Shown piece after piece: positions 7,908 through 17,100 of a DNA stretch of 20,878 nt. The stretch is taken from the NCBI GenBank assembly GCA_003455235.1, contig DMRT01000269.1, forward strand, positions 1 to 20,878, in the 5' to 3' direction. The notes under the pieces were generated by a model that saw only the letters and a program-made list of their open reading frames with translations, had not been told where the DNA came from and searched no databases. Within the stretch, counting starts at the first letter, position 1, and the number at the start of each line of letters is the position of its first letter. This DNA comes from Chitinophagaceae bacterium. Lineage in GTDB: Bacteria > Bacteroidota > Bacteroidia > Chitinophagales > Chitinophagaceae. A program made the position numbers and the translations under genes.

Positions 7908-8366
7908 TCACTTTTTTACCGCTACCTCACTCTCTCCAACGCTTATGGAAGCCAGCATCCGCCCATTCGGTAATTCGCTGGAAGAATAATAGATCCTGAA
8001 CACGCTGGTCCCGGCTTTTTTCAGCGTGATGATATCCTGCGTGCTGCAGAGCATTTCGCTTAATGCCGATTCGTTGTCTTTGTAGCGCCATTGTTTCAGT
8101 ATTTTATCGTTTCCGTCTTTAACAGTAACCACCCGGTTTTTACCGATATGCCCGCAGTGGTGATAGCGGATGGTGATGCGGTCATTGGCCGAAACCTGGT
8201 TCAGGTTTAGCTTCTTTACTGTATTCATGTCTTTGCCGAATTGCTGCAGCAGCACTTTCCCGTTGAGGAGTATTTCAAATCCTTCGCCACCGAAACGGGG
8301 CGAAAAAGAAACAAGCGCTGCTGCTACCGCAACCAGCATCATGGCTTTACTGATGATTGCTTTCAT
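7908..8366 (-). CDS. Small secreted protein, unknown function
   Basis: I do not recognise a family. The product has 152 residues from the ATG at 8366 (MKAIISKAMMLVAVAAALVS), which gives a clean signal peptide; the frame stays open to 8420, but that would bury the signal peptide behind a hydrophobic extension. The mature part has a beta-rich look, with strand-like stretches FEILLNGKVLLQQFG, DRITIRYHHCGHIGKNRVVT and SVFRIYYSSSEL. HHCGH is a possible metal or disulfide site, with a second Cys at MLCSTQD, so one disulfide is possible in the periplasm. It converges on the acyltransferase gene across the shared palindrome. A hairpin lies in its upstream region (8445-8469). Confidence 0.75.
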   Translation of the reverse strand: MKAIISKAMMLVAVAAALVSFSPRFGGEGFEILLNGKVLLQQFGKDMNTVKKLNLNQVSANDRITIRYHHCGHIGKNRVVTVKDGNDKILKQWRYKDNESALSEMLCSTQDIITLKKAGTSVFRIYYSSSELPNGRMLASISVGESEVAVKK

Positions 8367-8444
8367 GACGTATTGTTTTAGTTGAATAATGATGAACAGC
8401 ACCGGCCGTTCATGACACAAATAAACCAGCGTTGATAGGAAAAG

Positions 8445-8469
8445 AAAAATCCCTTTGACGAAAGGGATT
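8445..8469 (-). terminator. Intrinsic terminator (minus strand), without an obvious upstream gene
   Basis: On the minus strand AATCCCTTT (8469-8461) pairs perfectly over 9 bp with AAAGGGATT (8456-8448) around a 4-nt loop, and the stem runs into T's to 8445. It reads like an intrinsic terminator, but no recognised gene on this strand ends here. It sits 3 bp after the stop codon of the tiny ORF at 8472-8555. It could instead be an attenuator-like hairpin in the leader of the 7908-8366 gene. Confidence 0.6.
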
Positions 8470-8471
8470 CA

Positions 8472-8555
8472 TTACTTGATGAGTAACCGGTTTGCGCCGG
8501 CGGGTAGCGGGTTGTATGTGGTTTTTTTGCATGAACCCGTCAATATACCCAGCAC
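8472..8555 (-). CDS. Candidate tiny lipoprotein ORF or remnant
   Basis: From a GTG at 8555 this frame gives 27 residues: a hydrophobic run LGILTGSC ending in a lipobox-like LTGSC, then KKTTYNPLPAGANRLLIK and a TAA at 8472-8474. Upstream in frame are K-K-Y-L, as in a lipoprotein n-region, but the codon before them is GGT rather than a start, and an in-frame stop occurs at 8580-8582. A 9-bp hairpin with a T-run follows 3 bp after the stop. I see three readings: a small surface lipoprotein with a GTG start, the decayed remnant of a small lipoprotein gene that lost its ATG, or chance. No promoter-like sequence was found. The length is too short for family assignment. Confidence 0.25.
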   Translation of the reverse strand: MLGILTGSCKKTTYNPLPAGANRLLIK

Positions 8556-8583
8556 AAGGTATTTTTTACCGTCTTCCCTTTAT

Positions 8584-8591
8584 TACATTTA
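8584..8591 (+). promoter_or_regulatory. Candidate -7 box for the WG-repeat gene
   Basis: TACATTTA matches five of six fixed positions of TAnnTTTG. It ends 18 nt before the ATG at 8610, the same distance as the box before dnaN. A TTTT at 8562-8565 could act as a degenerate -33 element with an 18-nt spacer. Confidence 0.35.
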
Positions 8592-8609
8592 TAGCAGAAA
8601 TTTCCCTTT

Positions 8610-10955
8610 ATGAAAAAGAGATGCCCGTTGATGCTGTTATACTCATTGGTAATGGCACCTGCGCTTTGCCAGGACTATACAGCCGGCACCCGGAATGAAG
8701 ACGGGTTTGCCAATGCGTATAAAAGCATAACCATTGGCAGCGGTTATAATGCCAAAACCGAAACCCGTTACGGGCTCATTAACAGCAGTGGTAAATTCAT
8801 TCTTCCCCTCATTTACAAAACGGTTTTTAATGCCGGTGAACCGGGTGTGTATGAAGTGAAAGACACAATGGACAACATGGCGCTTTACAATGCGGTAACA
8901 CAGCAATTCATCACCGATGCCGTTTTTTACGACATTGACCGCTTCAGCGAGGGGCTGGCTGTTGTGAAAAAAAAAGCAGATATAAGTTTTAAGTGGGGCG
9001 CTGTTGACACAAAGGGAAATCTTGTTGTCCCGGTTGAATATGAGTACCTGGGCGCCCTGAAAGAAGGCCTGATGAATTTTAAAAAAGAAAGCAAGATGGG
9101 GTACATGGACAGGAACATGAAAGTGGTGATCCCGGAATCTTATTATAACTATGCCGATTTCAGCAACGGCCTGGCTGCCATCACTCCGGTGGAGGCCGGC
9201 AAGATGGGGTATATTGATAAGAACAACAAGGTGGTGATCCCGGTAAAATATGAGGAGGCGGGAACATTTTATAAAGGCTATGCGGTGGTGGCACTTAAAA
9301 AAAGCAGAACGGCGGGCGGTGCAGGAAAACCAACTGTTACCTATCCCGGCGAAATGCTGCTCATTAATAAAGAAGGAAAAGAGCTTACGCCGGCACCCTA
9401 TCATTATATCTCATATTATAACGACGGGGGGTTGTTTGTGGTGACCATCGATAAAAAGAAAGGCGTGATCGACAGTACCGGGAAGCTGGTGCTGCCGGTT
9501 GAATACAAAGATGTCAGCACGGATTATAACGGCAATATGATCTTCCGTACGCAGGATGACAAATACGGAATGATAAACAACAGGGGCGAACTGATCATGA
9601 AAGCCGAATACGATTACATTGCTGCTGCCCTCAACGACAAGATGTACTACCGGCAAAAGGGGAAGTATGCCGTGATGGATAAAAACAGGAAAGTAATCGT
9701 TCCTGCCGACTCTGCAGCAACCATAGCCCGGGGGAAGAACCGGATCCTTTTCATATATGCAGACAAAGTGAAAGTATTTGATAACAACGGCAAACTGCTG
9801 AAAACTTTTTCTGAGGGCGGCATTAAGTCATACGCCACCAACTTTGCCGCCAATGAAGATTCCTTAAAGATCAGTTACGATGCCGGCGTGGAAATTATCA
9901 ACACCGCAACCGGCGCTAAAAAACAATTGCCCTGTACCGAAGCTGGCGACTTTAACGAGGAGGGAATTTTTATCGCCAAACACAATAAACTCTTTACCTA
10001 CGATTTTTATGATTATACCGGCAAAAAACTGAACAGCACCGGTTACAGCACGGCCATCAATTTCAGTGAAGGCATCTGCGCCCTGCAGGAAAACAGCAGC
10101 AGCACTCCCTATCTTGCTGACAAGACATTTAAAAAAATAAAAGACCTCGCTACTGTTTATAAAGGTCCATACTCCGAAGGGCTGGCGGCAAGTGTAAGCA
10201 CCGGTTATCCATCACGGGTGGTGTATTTAGACAAACAGGGCAACGAAGCGGTGAGTATTTACGGCAAAGAGGGTGGTAAATGCATCAATGGGCGTATGAT
10301 CATTTCAGACGGAAGCGGGCAATGTTATTATAACCGGAAGGGTGAAAAGCTTGGCACCAAACTGTGGGATGGACTGGCCGATTACAGCGACGGGCTGGCA
10401 GCAGCTAAAAGCGGGAGTAAATGGGGCTTTATTGATACGATGGGCACGGTGGTGATCCCGGTTCAGTTCGACGAGGTGGGAAATTTCACCAAAGGAACCG
10501 CAGTAGTAAAAAGCAATGGTAAATTTAAACTCATCAACAAAAAGGGAGAAGCCATTGACAATAATCTGTATGAAGGCGCCGGCAACCCGGCCAACGGAAC
10601 ATTTCCATTGATGAAAGGAGACAAGGTTGGACTGGTAGATAACAAAGGAAACATCATCATCGGCTTCAATTATAAAAACATAAGGCCGGTGAGTGAAGAC
10701 AGGGTCTGGGCCATGCGGGATGGCAAATGGGGATTGCTGGACAATAAAGGAACCGCCTTAACCGGGTTTATTTATAAAGATGTGGCTGATTTTGATAAGG
10801 GCTTTGCTAAGGTACAAATAGGCGATAAGATCGGGTTGATCAACAAAGCGGGTAAAGCCGTTCTTCCGGCAGACTATAGCGGGCTGGGTACTGTATATAA
10901 GAATACCATAGTTGTTATTAAACCCGCAGGAGTGGTTATGTATAGTTTAAAGTAG
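8610..10955 (+). CDS. Secreted WG-repeat protein
   Basis: This is a 781-residue protein built almost entirely of WG (KWG) repeats, short beta-rich units of unknown function common in Bacteroidota. After a signal peptide (about residues 1-20) repeats of the pattern WGxIDxxGxxVIPxxYxxxxxFxxGxAxV follow. Clear units begin near residues 53 (RYGLINSSG), 128 (KWGAVDTKG), 163 (MGYMDRNMK) and 199 (MGYIDKNNKVVIP). A similar series occupies the C-terminal third (KWGFIDTMGTVVIP, VGLVDNKGN, WGLLDNKGT, IGLINKAGK). The central part is more diverged. The ending LC at residues 19-20 resembles a lipobox but has Leu at -1, so ordinary signal cleavage is favoured. It is a single gene, convergent with recX only 10 bp away. 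Such proteins are thought to mediate binding; no enzymatic residues are evident. Confidence 0.9.
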   Translation: MKKRCPLMLLYSLVMAPALCQDYTAGTRNEDGFANAYKSITIGSGYNAKTETRYGLINSSGKFILPLIYKTVFNAGEPGVYEVKDTMDNMALYNAVTQQFITDAVFYDIDRFSEGLAVVKKKADISFKWGAVDTKGNLVVPVEYEYLGALKEGLMNFKKESKMGYMDRNMKVVIPESYYNYADFSNGLAAITPVEAGKMGYIDKNNKVVIPVKYEEAGTFYKGYAVVALKKSRTAGGAGKPTVTYPGEMLLINKEGKELTPAPYHYISYYNDGGLFVVTIDKKKGVIDSTGKLVLPVEYKDVSTDYNGNMIFRTQDDKYGMINNRGELIMKAEYDYIAAALNDKMYYRQKGKYAVMDKNRKVIVPADSAATIARGKNRILFIYADKVKVFDNNGKLLKTFSEGGIKSYATNFAANEDSLKISYDAGVEIINTATGAKKQLPCTEAGDFNEEGIFIAKHNKLFTYDFYDYTGKKLNSTGYSTAINFSEGICALQENSSSTPYLADKTFKKIKDLATVYKGPYSEGLAASVSTGYPSRVVYLDKQGNEAVSIYGKEGGKCINGRMIISDGSGQCYYNRKGEKLGTKLWDGLADYSDGLAAAKSGSKWGFIDTMGTVVIPVQFDEVGNFTKGTAVVKSNGKFKLINKKGEAIDNNLYEGAGNPANGTFPLMKGDKVGLVDNKGNIIIGFNYKNIRPVSEDRVWAMRDGKWGLLDNKGTALTGFIYKDVADFDKGFAKVQIGDKIGLINKAGKAVLPADYSGLGTVYKNTIVVIKPAGVVMYSLK

Positions 10956-10965
10956 CCGGCCAGCA

Positions 10966-11433
10966 TCACATTGTTGAAAGCAGCGGGCTTACCAGCGAAG
11001 ATTCAAATCCTTTCTGCAGCAAATGATCCTGCATTTTTCTTTTTTTAATGAAGATGTTTTTTTCCGAACGGAGTGATCGCAGTTTTTCATCAAAGAGTTT
11101 CTGCAGGGTACGGTTGTAATCCGTTTCCGGGATTGCCTTAATTGCTTTTTTGATGCAATATTCGCTAACCTGTTTTTGTTTGAGTGCGTATTTTATCTTC
11201 ACCCGGCCCCACTGTTTCATCCTGAATTTTCCACCCGCGTACTGGATGGCGAATCGTTCTTCGTTCAGGTAATTTTCTTCAATCAGTTTTGAAAGGATCT
11301 CCTCCACCTCTTTTTTATACAACCCAAAACTGTACAATTTTTCTTTTACCTCGCTGTGGCTGCGTTCCTGGTAGGCACAGTACTGCTTAACTTTCTGAAA
11401 GGCCTGGTCGGGGGTGAGGTTTTGTCGTTCCAT
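10966..11433 (-). CDS. recX: RecX family regulatory protein
   Basis: RecX binds RecA filaments and modulates strand exchange in recombination and the SOS response. The 155-residue product is mostly helical, as expected for three tandem three-helix RecX repeats. Diagnostic segments are YCAYQERSHSEVKEKL near the N-terminus, then LIEENYLNEERFAIQYAGGK, then WGRVKIKYALKQKQVSE. The ATG at 11433 (MERQNLTPDQ) is preferred over a TTG three codons upstream. No recA is in the window, so the gene is not in the recA-recX arrangement here. It converges with the WG-repeat gene and has no visible terminator. The basic, diverged C-terminus is normal for Bacteroidota members. Confidence 0.88.
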   Translation of the reverse strand: MERQNLTPDQAFQKVKQYCAYQERSHSEVKEKLYSFGLYKKEVEEILSKLIEENYLNEERFAIQYAGGKFRMKQWGRVKIKYALKQKQVSEYCIKKAIKAIPETDYNRTLQKLFDEKLRSLRSEKNIFIKKRKMQDHLLQKGFESSLVSPLLSTM

Positions 11434-11453
11434 TTGCAGCAAAAATAATTTTT

Positions 11454-11524
11454 ACCACAGAGGCCGCGAAGTTTTTTTCACGAAGAGCACAGAGGCTTTT
11501 CCTGCCCTTCGTGTACTTCGTGGT
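11454..11524. repeat. Degenerate ACCAC(A/G)GAGG / CACGAAG intergenic repeat, imperfect inverted
   Basis: The 71-bp stretch begins ACCACAGAGGCCGCGAAG and ends, on the opposite strand, ACCACGAAGTACACGAAG; the two 18-mers agree at 13 positions in inverted orientation. Further copies of CACGAAG and CACAGAGG lie between them. Its right edge falls on the first stop-codon base of the 289-aa protein gene, and its left edge lies 20 bp before the recX ATG. Related CACAGAGG/CACGAAG strings recur between genes in many bacterial genomes, as far as I recall, without known function. It could fold as an RNA hairpin at the end of the surface-protein operon. Confidence 0.55.
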
Positions 11525-12393
11525 TAATTATTTTTTTTTGTGGAGCCTACAAAGAAAATAAGAGGTTCACTCCTGGCTTCTCCATTGCCATCGGTTTGGG
11601 TAACCGGGTTGTGGTTTTTGTCGAGCGACTGGATGGTCCAGATGAAGGTTGGGTATTTCCTGGTTGCGTTGCTGTCGGCCGGCGCAAACGCTAATTGTGG
11701 TTGCCATATATATTGTGTGGCTGCCAATATCTCTTTGTCCAGCAGTGGCTGGTTACTGCGCAATGCCTGCACCGGGCTTTGGTTACCCAGCACTTCAAAC
11801 ACCTGTATGCGGTAAGTAACCGGTGATGTTTGCTGTGGTACCACCGGCGTCCACCGGAACAGGATTGCTGTTTGGGCCGACTTTGCATCCAGTATCTCTT
11901 CATTATATGGTTTTATCAAAATCGGAAGTTGCGTAGTGGCGAGGTAAAAATTCTTGCATTGCTCTTCACCCAACGGGGCATAATCTCCGGCACGTACCGG
12001 GCGCACACAAAGCGTATAATTATCCGCAGGAAGTTTGCCGGTTCTTTGTAAAGAAGTTTTGTATTTACCCGTGAAGACCATGTTCTCCAGCGGCACGGCA
12101 TCATTGGCAAATAAAATGGTGGCTCCTGCCGGGTTGCCGGTAAAGGTGGTTGTTCTGGCCAGGTCGGCCGAGGCAATCACGGTACCATCCAGTGTTTTTA
12201 TTTCTGTCTTTATTTTGAATTGACCGGCAGCCCCGGGCTGTGCATTCAGGATGAGTGTAAGCACTTCGCGCCGGTTTCCCCATTCAGATAACTGGGCCGG
12301 AGGCTGTGCTGCCAGTATGAGATTGGAGTTGATCTGTGCAGCAGCGGTGCAATAAATCAACGATGCTATGATGGAGAAGGCTACTTGTTTCAT
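11524..12393 (-). CDS. Secreted FnIII-like protein, last gene of surface operon
   Basis: The 289-residue product has a signal peptide (MKQVAFSIIASLIYCTAAAQ) and two apparent beta domains. The N-terminal one ends in a YTLC...EEQCKNFYL stretch. The second begins ILFRWTPVVPQQTSPVTYRI and continues through VFEVLGNQSPVQALRSNQP to FIWTIQSLDKN. The same order and motifs occur in the 608-aa protein at the other end of the operon (FRWTPLVP, YRIRVWQL, FIWNVQALNRE), so they are paralogs; this one lacks the Cys-rich C-terminal domain. The layout resembles Bacteroidota surface proteins with FnIII-like modules (annotation terms such as TANFOR may apply, unverified). It starts one base after the barrel gene's stop codon, a sign of translational coupling. 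I cannot assign a molecular function. Confidence 0.82.
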   Translation of the reverse strand: MKQVAFSIIASLIYCTAAAQINSNLILAAQPPAQLSEWGNRREVLTLILNAQPGAAGQFKIKTEIKTLDGTVIASADLARTTTFTGNPAGATILFANDAVPLENMVFTGKYKTSLQRTGKLPADNYTLCVRPVRAGDYAPLGEEQCKNFYLATTQLPILIKPYNEEILDAKSAQTAILFRWTPVVPQQTSPVTYRIQVFEVLGNQSPVQALRSNQPLLDKEILAATQYIWQPQLAFAPADSNATRKYPTFIWTIQSLDKNHNPVTQTDGNGEARSEPLIFFVGSTKKNN

Positions 12394-12394
12394 A

Positions 12395-14116
12395 TTACTG
12401 CTTTTTTGTGTCGAACCGGTACTGGAACCCGGTGCGGCAGATGCTTTCTAAATAAGTTGCTCCGTTCGGGGTGATCTCGTTGCCGTATTTAAAATAATTT
12501 GTGGTGAGGAAGGTATTCCAGCTGAACTTTTTCGTGATCTTATAATCAATATTGCAGGAAGCAATCAGGTTGTTATTGCTGCTGAAACTGTTGAGCTTGC
12601 CGAGTGTGTATTGCAATTGTCCCCTCAGTTGCAGTTTCTTTTTAGCAGCACTCATCTTTAATGCGCTGCTGATGGTGAACAGGCTGATTTTTGCCAGGGC
12701 CACATCATTATAAAAATACAGCAGGCTGAAATCCGGGGAAATGTCTTTTGTTAAATAGGTTGGCACGTAGGTAAGCAACGCCGTATGGGTGTTGTTGGAT
12801 GTCGTCAATCCCGTCATCACATCCCGTTCGTCGTACTTACTGTAATTATAACTGAAGCTTACCAGGTGAAGGATCTTTGTTCCCATCCAGGTAAACGTGG
12901 GGTTCACACCCAAATCATTGCTTACGTTCTTTATCCCGTATGGGTTGGTTCCGCTGGCGGATTGAAATCCGAAGTTGTTGTAGCTTACGTTCAGACTCCA
13001 ATGTTCGTTGAATTGCGTAAACCAGTTAAGGTTGCCGATGAACTGGCTTGCCTTTAGTGCCGTATTACGCACATTATTCACCCGGCGGCCGAGGCTAGCC
13101 ACCACGTTTATCTTTTTTTTCCAGGCATTGAACCTTGTATTCAGGGTATAATCCACCCGGTCGGGCTGCAGGTAAGGATACCCTGTTGTTTGGAACCCGG
13201 CGCCGATATATTTGGCGCCGATGCCGATATCAAAATTGGCCGACTTTCTTCCAACAGCAACCTGCCCGGCAAAATCGGTGAGTGAAGAAGTGTGCGGATC
13301 AATGAATGGTTTCAGTCCACGCAGCAATGTTGTTGTGGGTGTTGTTACATCTTTGGTAAATGTTGATTGTGCTGCTTCCGCTTTGAAATAAATCTTCTCT
13401 ACATATACATCACCCACGATGCTTATTACCACGCCCTCCTGCGGCTTAATGGTGGCCGGCGGCGGAGTGGAAGAATTGGGAACGTCTTTTCCTTTGGCCA
13501 GGTTTACCGCAAACAAATATTTTCCTTCCAGTTCATTGCCGATCTGCAGCATCCAGTTCTTTCTTTTGTAGGCACCGGTAACCGTTGGCGGCCCCGCAAA
13601 ATAATTCACGCCATCCTGTGATATGCCGGTGAAAAATTTAAAGCGCCATGTTTTCGGCCGCAGGTCGATGCCGGCTCCGAAAATGCCGATATCGCCGGTG
13701 GAGAGGTCAGAGTATTTTAAATACTGCGTTCCCAGCTGCAGTTCGGCCCATTTGTATTTCGGATTCACACCAAAATTATTCATCGGGTTGGTGATGAATT
13801 GCCCCAGATTCTGATTCTTTATTCCGGCATAGGGTCCGGCGAAGTTGGTGGGTATGGCGGCGAAGTTGAAATTAAAAGGCAGGCTGAAATTTTTCCCGAA
13901 TTTAAAATTGGGGGTGAAGTTGAAACGCACCTGGTTCCAGGGTTTCCGGGCAGTATAGCCGGTCCACCCCGATGGGCTGCGGCTCAATCCATATCCTTCA
14001 TAAGTAATGCCTGCTGTTCCACTTACAGAAAAACTTTTGGGTTTCGTTTGTGCAGTTATTTCATTGCCACAAGCAAAGCCGATCAATAAAAGCAGGACAG
14101 CAGTTTTTCTATTCAT
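12395..14116 (-). CDS. Outer-membrane beta-barrel protein
   Basis: This 573-residue protein has a signal peptide (MNRKTAVLLLLIGFACGNEITA) and then alternating amphipathic strands rich in Tyr, Phe, Asn and Gly, for example VRFNFTPNFKFGKNFSLPFN, WELQLGTQYLKY-like turns, FDIGIGAKYIGAGF and SWNTFLTTNYFKYG. It ends FQYRFDTKKQ, with an aromatic residue near the C-terminus as in barrels handled by the BAM machinery. There is no TonB plug or TonB box, so it is not a SusC-type transporter. It lies between the Cys-rich adhesin-like gene (10 bp gap) and the 289-aa gene (1 bp gap). A likely role is anchoring or exporting the secreted operon products, which is inference from context. A two-letter correction: the strand near residue 124 reads WAELQLGTQYLKYSDLS. 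Confidence 0.82.
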   Translation of the reverse strand: MNRKTAVLLLLIGFACGNEITAQTKPKSFSVSGTAGITYEGYGLSRSPSGWTGYTARKPWNQVRFNFTPNFKFGKNFSLPFNFNFAAIPTNFAGPYAGIKNQNLGQFITNPMNNFGVNPKYKWAELQLGTQYLKYSDLSTGDIGIFGAGIDLRPKTWRFKFFTGISQDGVNYFAGPPTVTGAYKRKNWMLQIGNELEGKYLFAVNLAKGKDVPNSSTPPPATIKPQEGVVISIVGDVYVEKIYFKAEAAQSTFTKDVTTPTTTLLRGLKPFIDPHTSSLTDFAGQVAVGRKSANFDIGIGAKYIGAGFQTTGYPYLQPDRVDYTLNTRFNAWKKKINVVASLGRRVNNVRNTALKASQFIGNLNWFTQFNEHWSLNVSYNNFGFQSASGTNPYGIKNVSNDLGVNPTFTWMGTKILHLVSFSYNYSKYDERDVMTGLTTSNNTHTALLTYVPTYLTKDISPDFSLLYFYNDVALAKISLFTISSALKMSAAKKKLQLRGQLQYTLGKLNSFSSNNNLIASCNIDYKITKKFSWNTFLTTNYFKYGNEITPNGATYLESICRTGFQYRFDTKKQ

Positions 14117-14126
14117 GCGTTTCTTG

Positions 14127-17100
14127 TTATTGAGGTATGATCACCGTCAGCTGGCAATTGCAGGGCTTGCCGCCGCAACTACCCGACAGGTTATACGTAT
14201 ACGTGCCCGATTGCAGGAATGTATAATTATAGTTCGGCCCTGTCAGTATTGACGTTACTCCTGTTGTATTATTCGTTATTGTTACCTGCAACCCGGATGG
14301 CGTGCATGTTTGTGACGACGGCACACAATTAAAGTTCGGCGTTAATGAAACGGGGATATTTCCCTTCATCAGGGTGATGGATCCACCGCATGCCACTGCT
14401 TTCTGCCCCCCTTCGAATTTGAAGATGGGATCCCATGAACAATTACAAGGCTCTCCGTTATTTCCACCGCTTCCGGTTTCCTTACAATCTTTTCCGTTGT
14501 ATGTTTTGTAACAGATGGTGGTATCGCACATCACGCAGGCCGTATCGGTAAATGTATAACGGATACAGTATTCAATGGTATCGCAACAGCAGGCAATCGG
14601 GCTGCGTGGTGGTAATGGTATCTTAAAGCTGAGCGGAACACCGCCGGCAAAGCTGTAACCCAGGCTGTCTTTCCATTGCAGCAAATGGCTGAACGGCACA
14701 CTTGCCGGCAGGTTACCAAATGTGAGCGGACTTGTTGGATTGGTTAAGTTGCCGAAGTATTTCGGATCCTTCACACACACATCGCAGTCTTTCGGGTGCT
14801 TTACCTCAAAGTTCACCAGTGATACCGTTACTTTGGTGAGTTTATTCGGACCAGCCGTAAGTGTTGCATTCACTGTTAACACGTCATTGCTTACGCTTTG
14901 CGTGGTGGCAATTTTTTTAAGCAGGTCTTTACAGCATCCGCCCGGCGGAACTTCGGGCGTTACTACTTCTATACAAACGGGCGTGCATTCAACCGGGTTA
15001 ATGGTATAGCCTCCTGTTTGTGATTTGGCAATAAAGCCAACAGTATTGCAATCCACCAACCCATTTGCTGTACCGGCGGGTATTTTGGTCTGGAACGTGA
15101 ACGTATATGTTCCGCCCGGTGCTAAAGTAAACGTTGGATTGAAGGTAAACTTCACGCCACCGTTTGAAACGGTTCCTGTCCACACACCCGTGTTACACGG
15201 CGTGCCCGTTGCCGGCCAGGTGGTACAGATGTTCTGTGTGGTTGTATACGTAGCTGTGTAATTAATATTCGTTGGCGCTGTAAGCATCTGCATATTAAAC
15301 TGGTTGCTTACCGGTGAAGAGGAAGGGCTTCCAAGAATGGTAAGATTACCGATGGCCGGGATGCGATCGATCACCACCAAATTATCAACGGCGATGGTGC
15401 CGGTATTGCGGACGGTAATCTCCCAATCAACTGCCGTATTGGGATTTCCCTGGCCGCTGTTGGCAAAGCTGCTGTTGAGATTTCCTTTTACTTTCTTATC
15501 AATACCAATGGCAGCAAATGCGCAAATGTTGAAGGAGGTATAACAGGTCCATTGCGGGTTGATCAGGTTGCCTCCCGACATGATGCCCCAGAAAGCATTG
15601 GGTCCGCCCACGGCCCCGGGTTGTACCACGGCTTTAAAACAAATTTTATAGGTAGCTGTTGCACTTGGTGGAATGTTTGGCAGGTTGAATTTGATGTTCG
15701 ATGCCGGAACAATCGTTGGCAGGGGGGAAAACCCGGTATATACCACGCTTGAATAAACAGCCTGCAACCAGGTGGGTAACTGTATATTATACTGTCCGCC
15801 GATGAGTGCTGCATCTCCGGTGTTCTTGAATTCATAACAGAGGTCAATGGTATCACCAAGATTTTTACATCCGCTGAGGTAATTGTTGAGCATGCAGATC
15901 ATGTTCGGCTGCGGATTGTAAATGATCACGGGGTTCTGCTGTCCGCCCGGGCCACAGGGGATGCAGGGTGTGGGTGGCGCCACACAATTATAGCTGATCG
16001 CCAGGCTGTCGCGGTAAGGCGGGTTACCGGCCGGTCCGCTGCAGGAAGATGTGAGGTCATAATATAAATACAGGCTTACATTCTGCCCCGGTAATAAATT
16101 ATTGATCACATGATCGAACTTATTGGTATTGGTGGCGGGAGCATTGTTATCGGTGGCTCCGTTACCCACCAGCGGGTATGCCGATGTTGGTGTGAGTGTA
16201 CAGTTATAGTACTTGATGCTGCAGCTTAACCCCGCCTGCGATGTATTCTGCATCACCGAATTGGGAGAATTCTTCAGGTGTACCAATGGCAGAAAGTTGG
16301 TGGCTGTTAAGTTCAGCGGCGTGTTTCCGGTATTGGTGATGTTGTAATAAAAATAGGTTGCGGAAGATGCCGATGAAACAGAAATATTGGCCGTAGCCGC
16401 CGGCGCCGCCGGAATAGTGAAAGAAGCAGCCAGCGGTCCCTTAATGGTACTGTTGGGCACATTGCAGTTGGTTCCCTTAAATGTTACGTTGCTGGTAAGC
16501 GTTTGCCCAAGTCCAGTATTACAGGGCAGCTTGACAACATAAAAGAAACAATCGCCGGCATACTGGTTGAGTGCGGTTGTATTTGGGGTGATGGTGGTTC
16601 CCGAAAGCGTATAGGTGTAGGCCCCGCCGGTGACCGAAGTAATGGTTCCCAATGCAGGAGAAAGGGAAATCGTAAAACTCGGGTTCTTGATTTTAAAGCA
16701 ATCGGGGTTATAAAAACAAACACGGTAAGTTATCTCCGCCGTCAGCTGGTTAAAGGCCCAGAAGATATGGCTCATGGAAACATTGTTGTTCAATATGCCG
16801 TTTGCGGTACAGCTGGCTGTTTGGGTGGTGCTTAAATTATCCGTTAGTGTTCCGGTAAAGGTTGATGGCTTGATTACGCCGGTGCATGAATCGGGGCAAT
16901 TATAACGGAAGCAGAGATTAAAACTGATGGCGCCCGTATTGGTGCAGGAAGATAAATTGCTGATGGTGACGGTAACCGATGATCCGCTGCTTGTAACCGT
17001 CATGCAGCCGGGTAGGCTTGCCGTGCAGCTTGCATCATAACTTACCAGGGCTGCGTTGTAATTAAGCACCACGGTGGCGCTGGTAGTGGTGGGTGTCCAG

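Noticed and set aside
8610..8669. Lipobox at the N-terminus of the WG-repeat protein
   Set aside because: The Cys at residue 20 is preceded by Leu at -1 (PALC), which signal peptidase II does not normally accept.
8643..9404. 253-codon minus-strand frame inside the WG-repeat gene
   Set aside because: It mirrors the repeat periodicity of the sense gene and has no recognisable domain or start signal.
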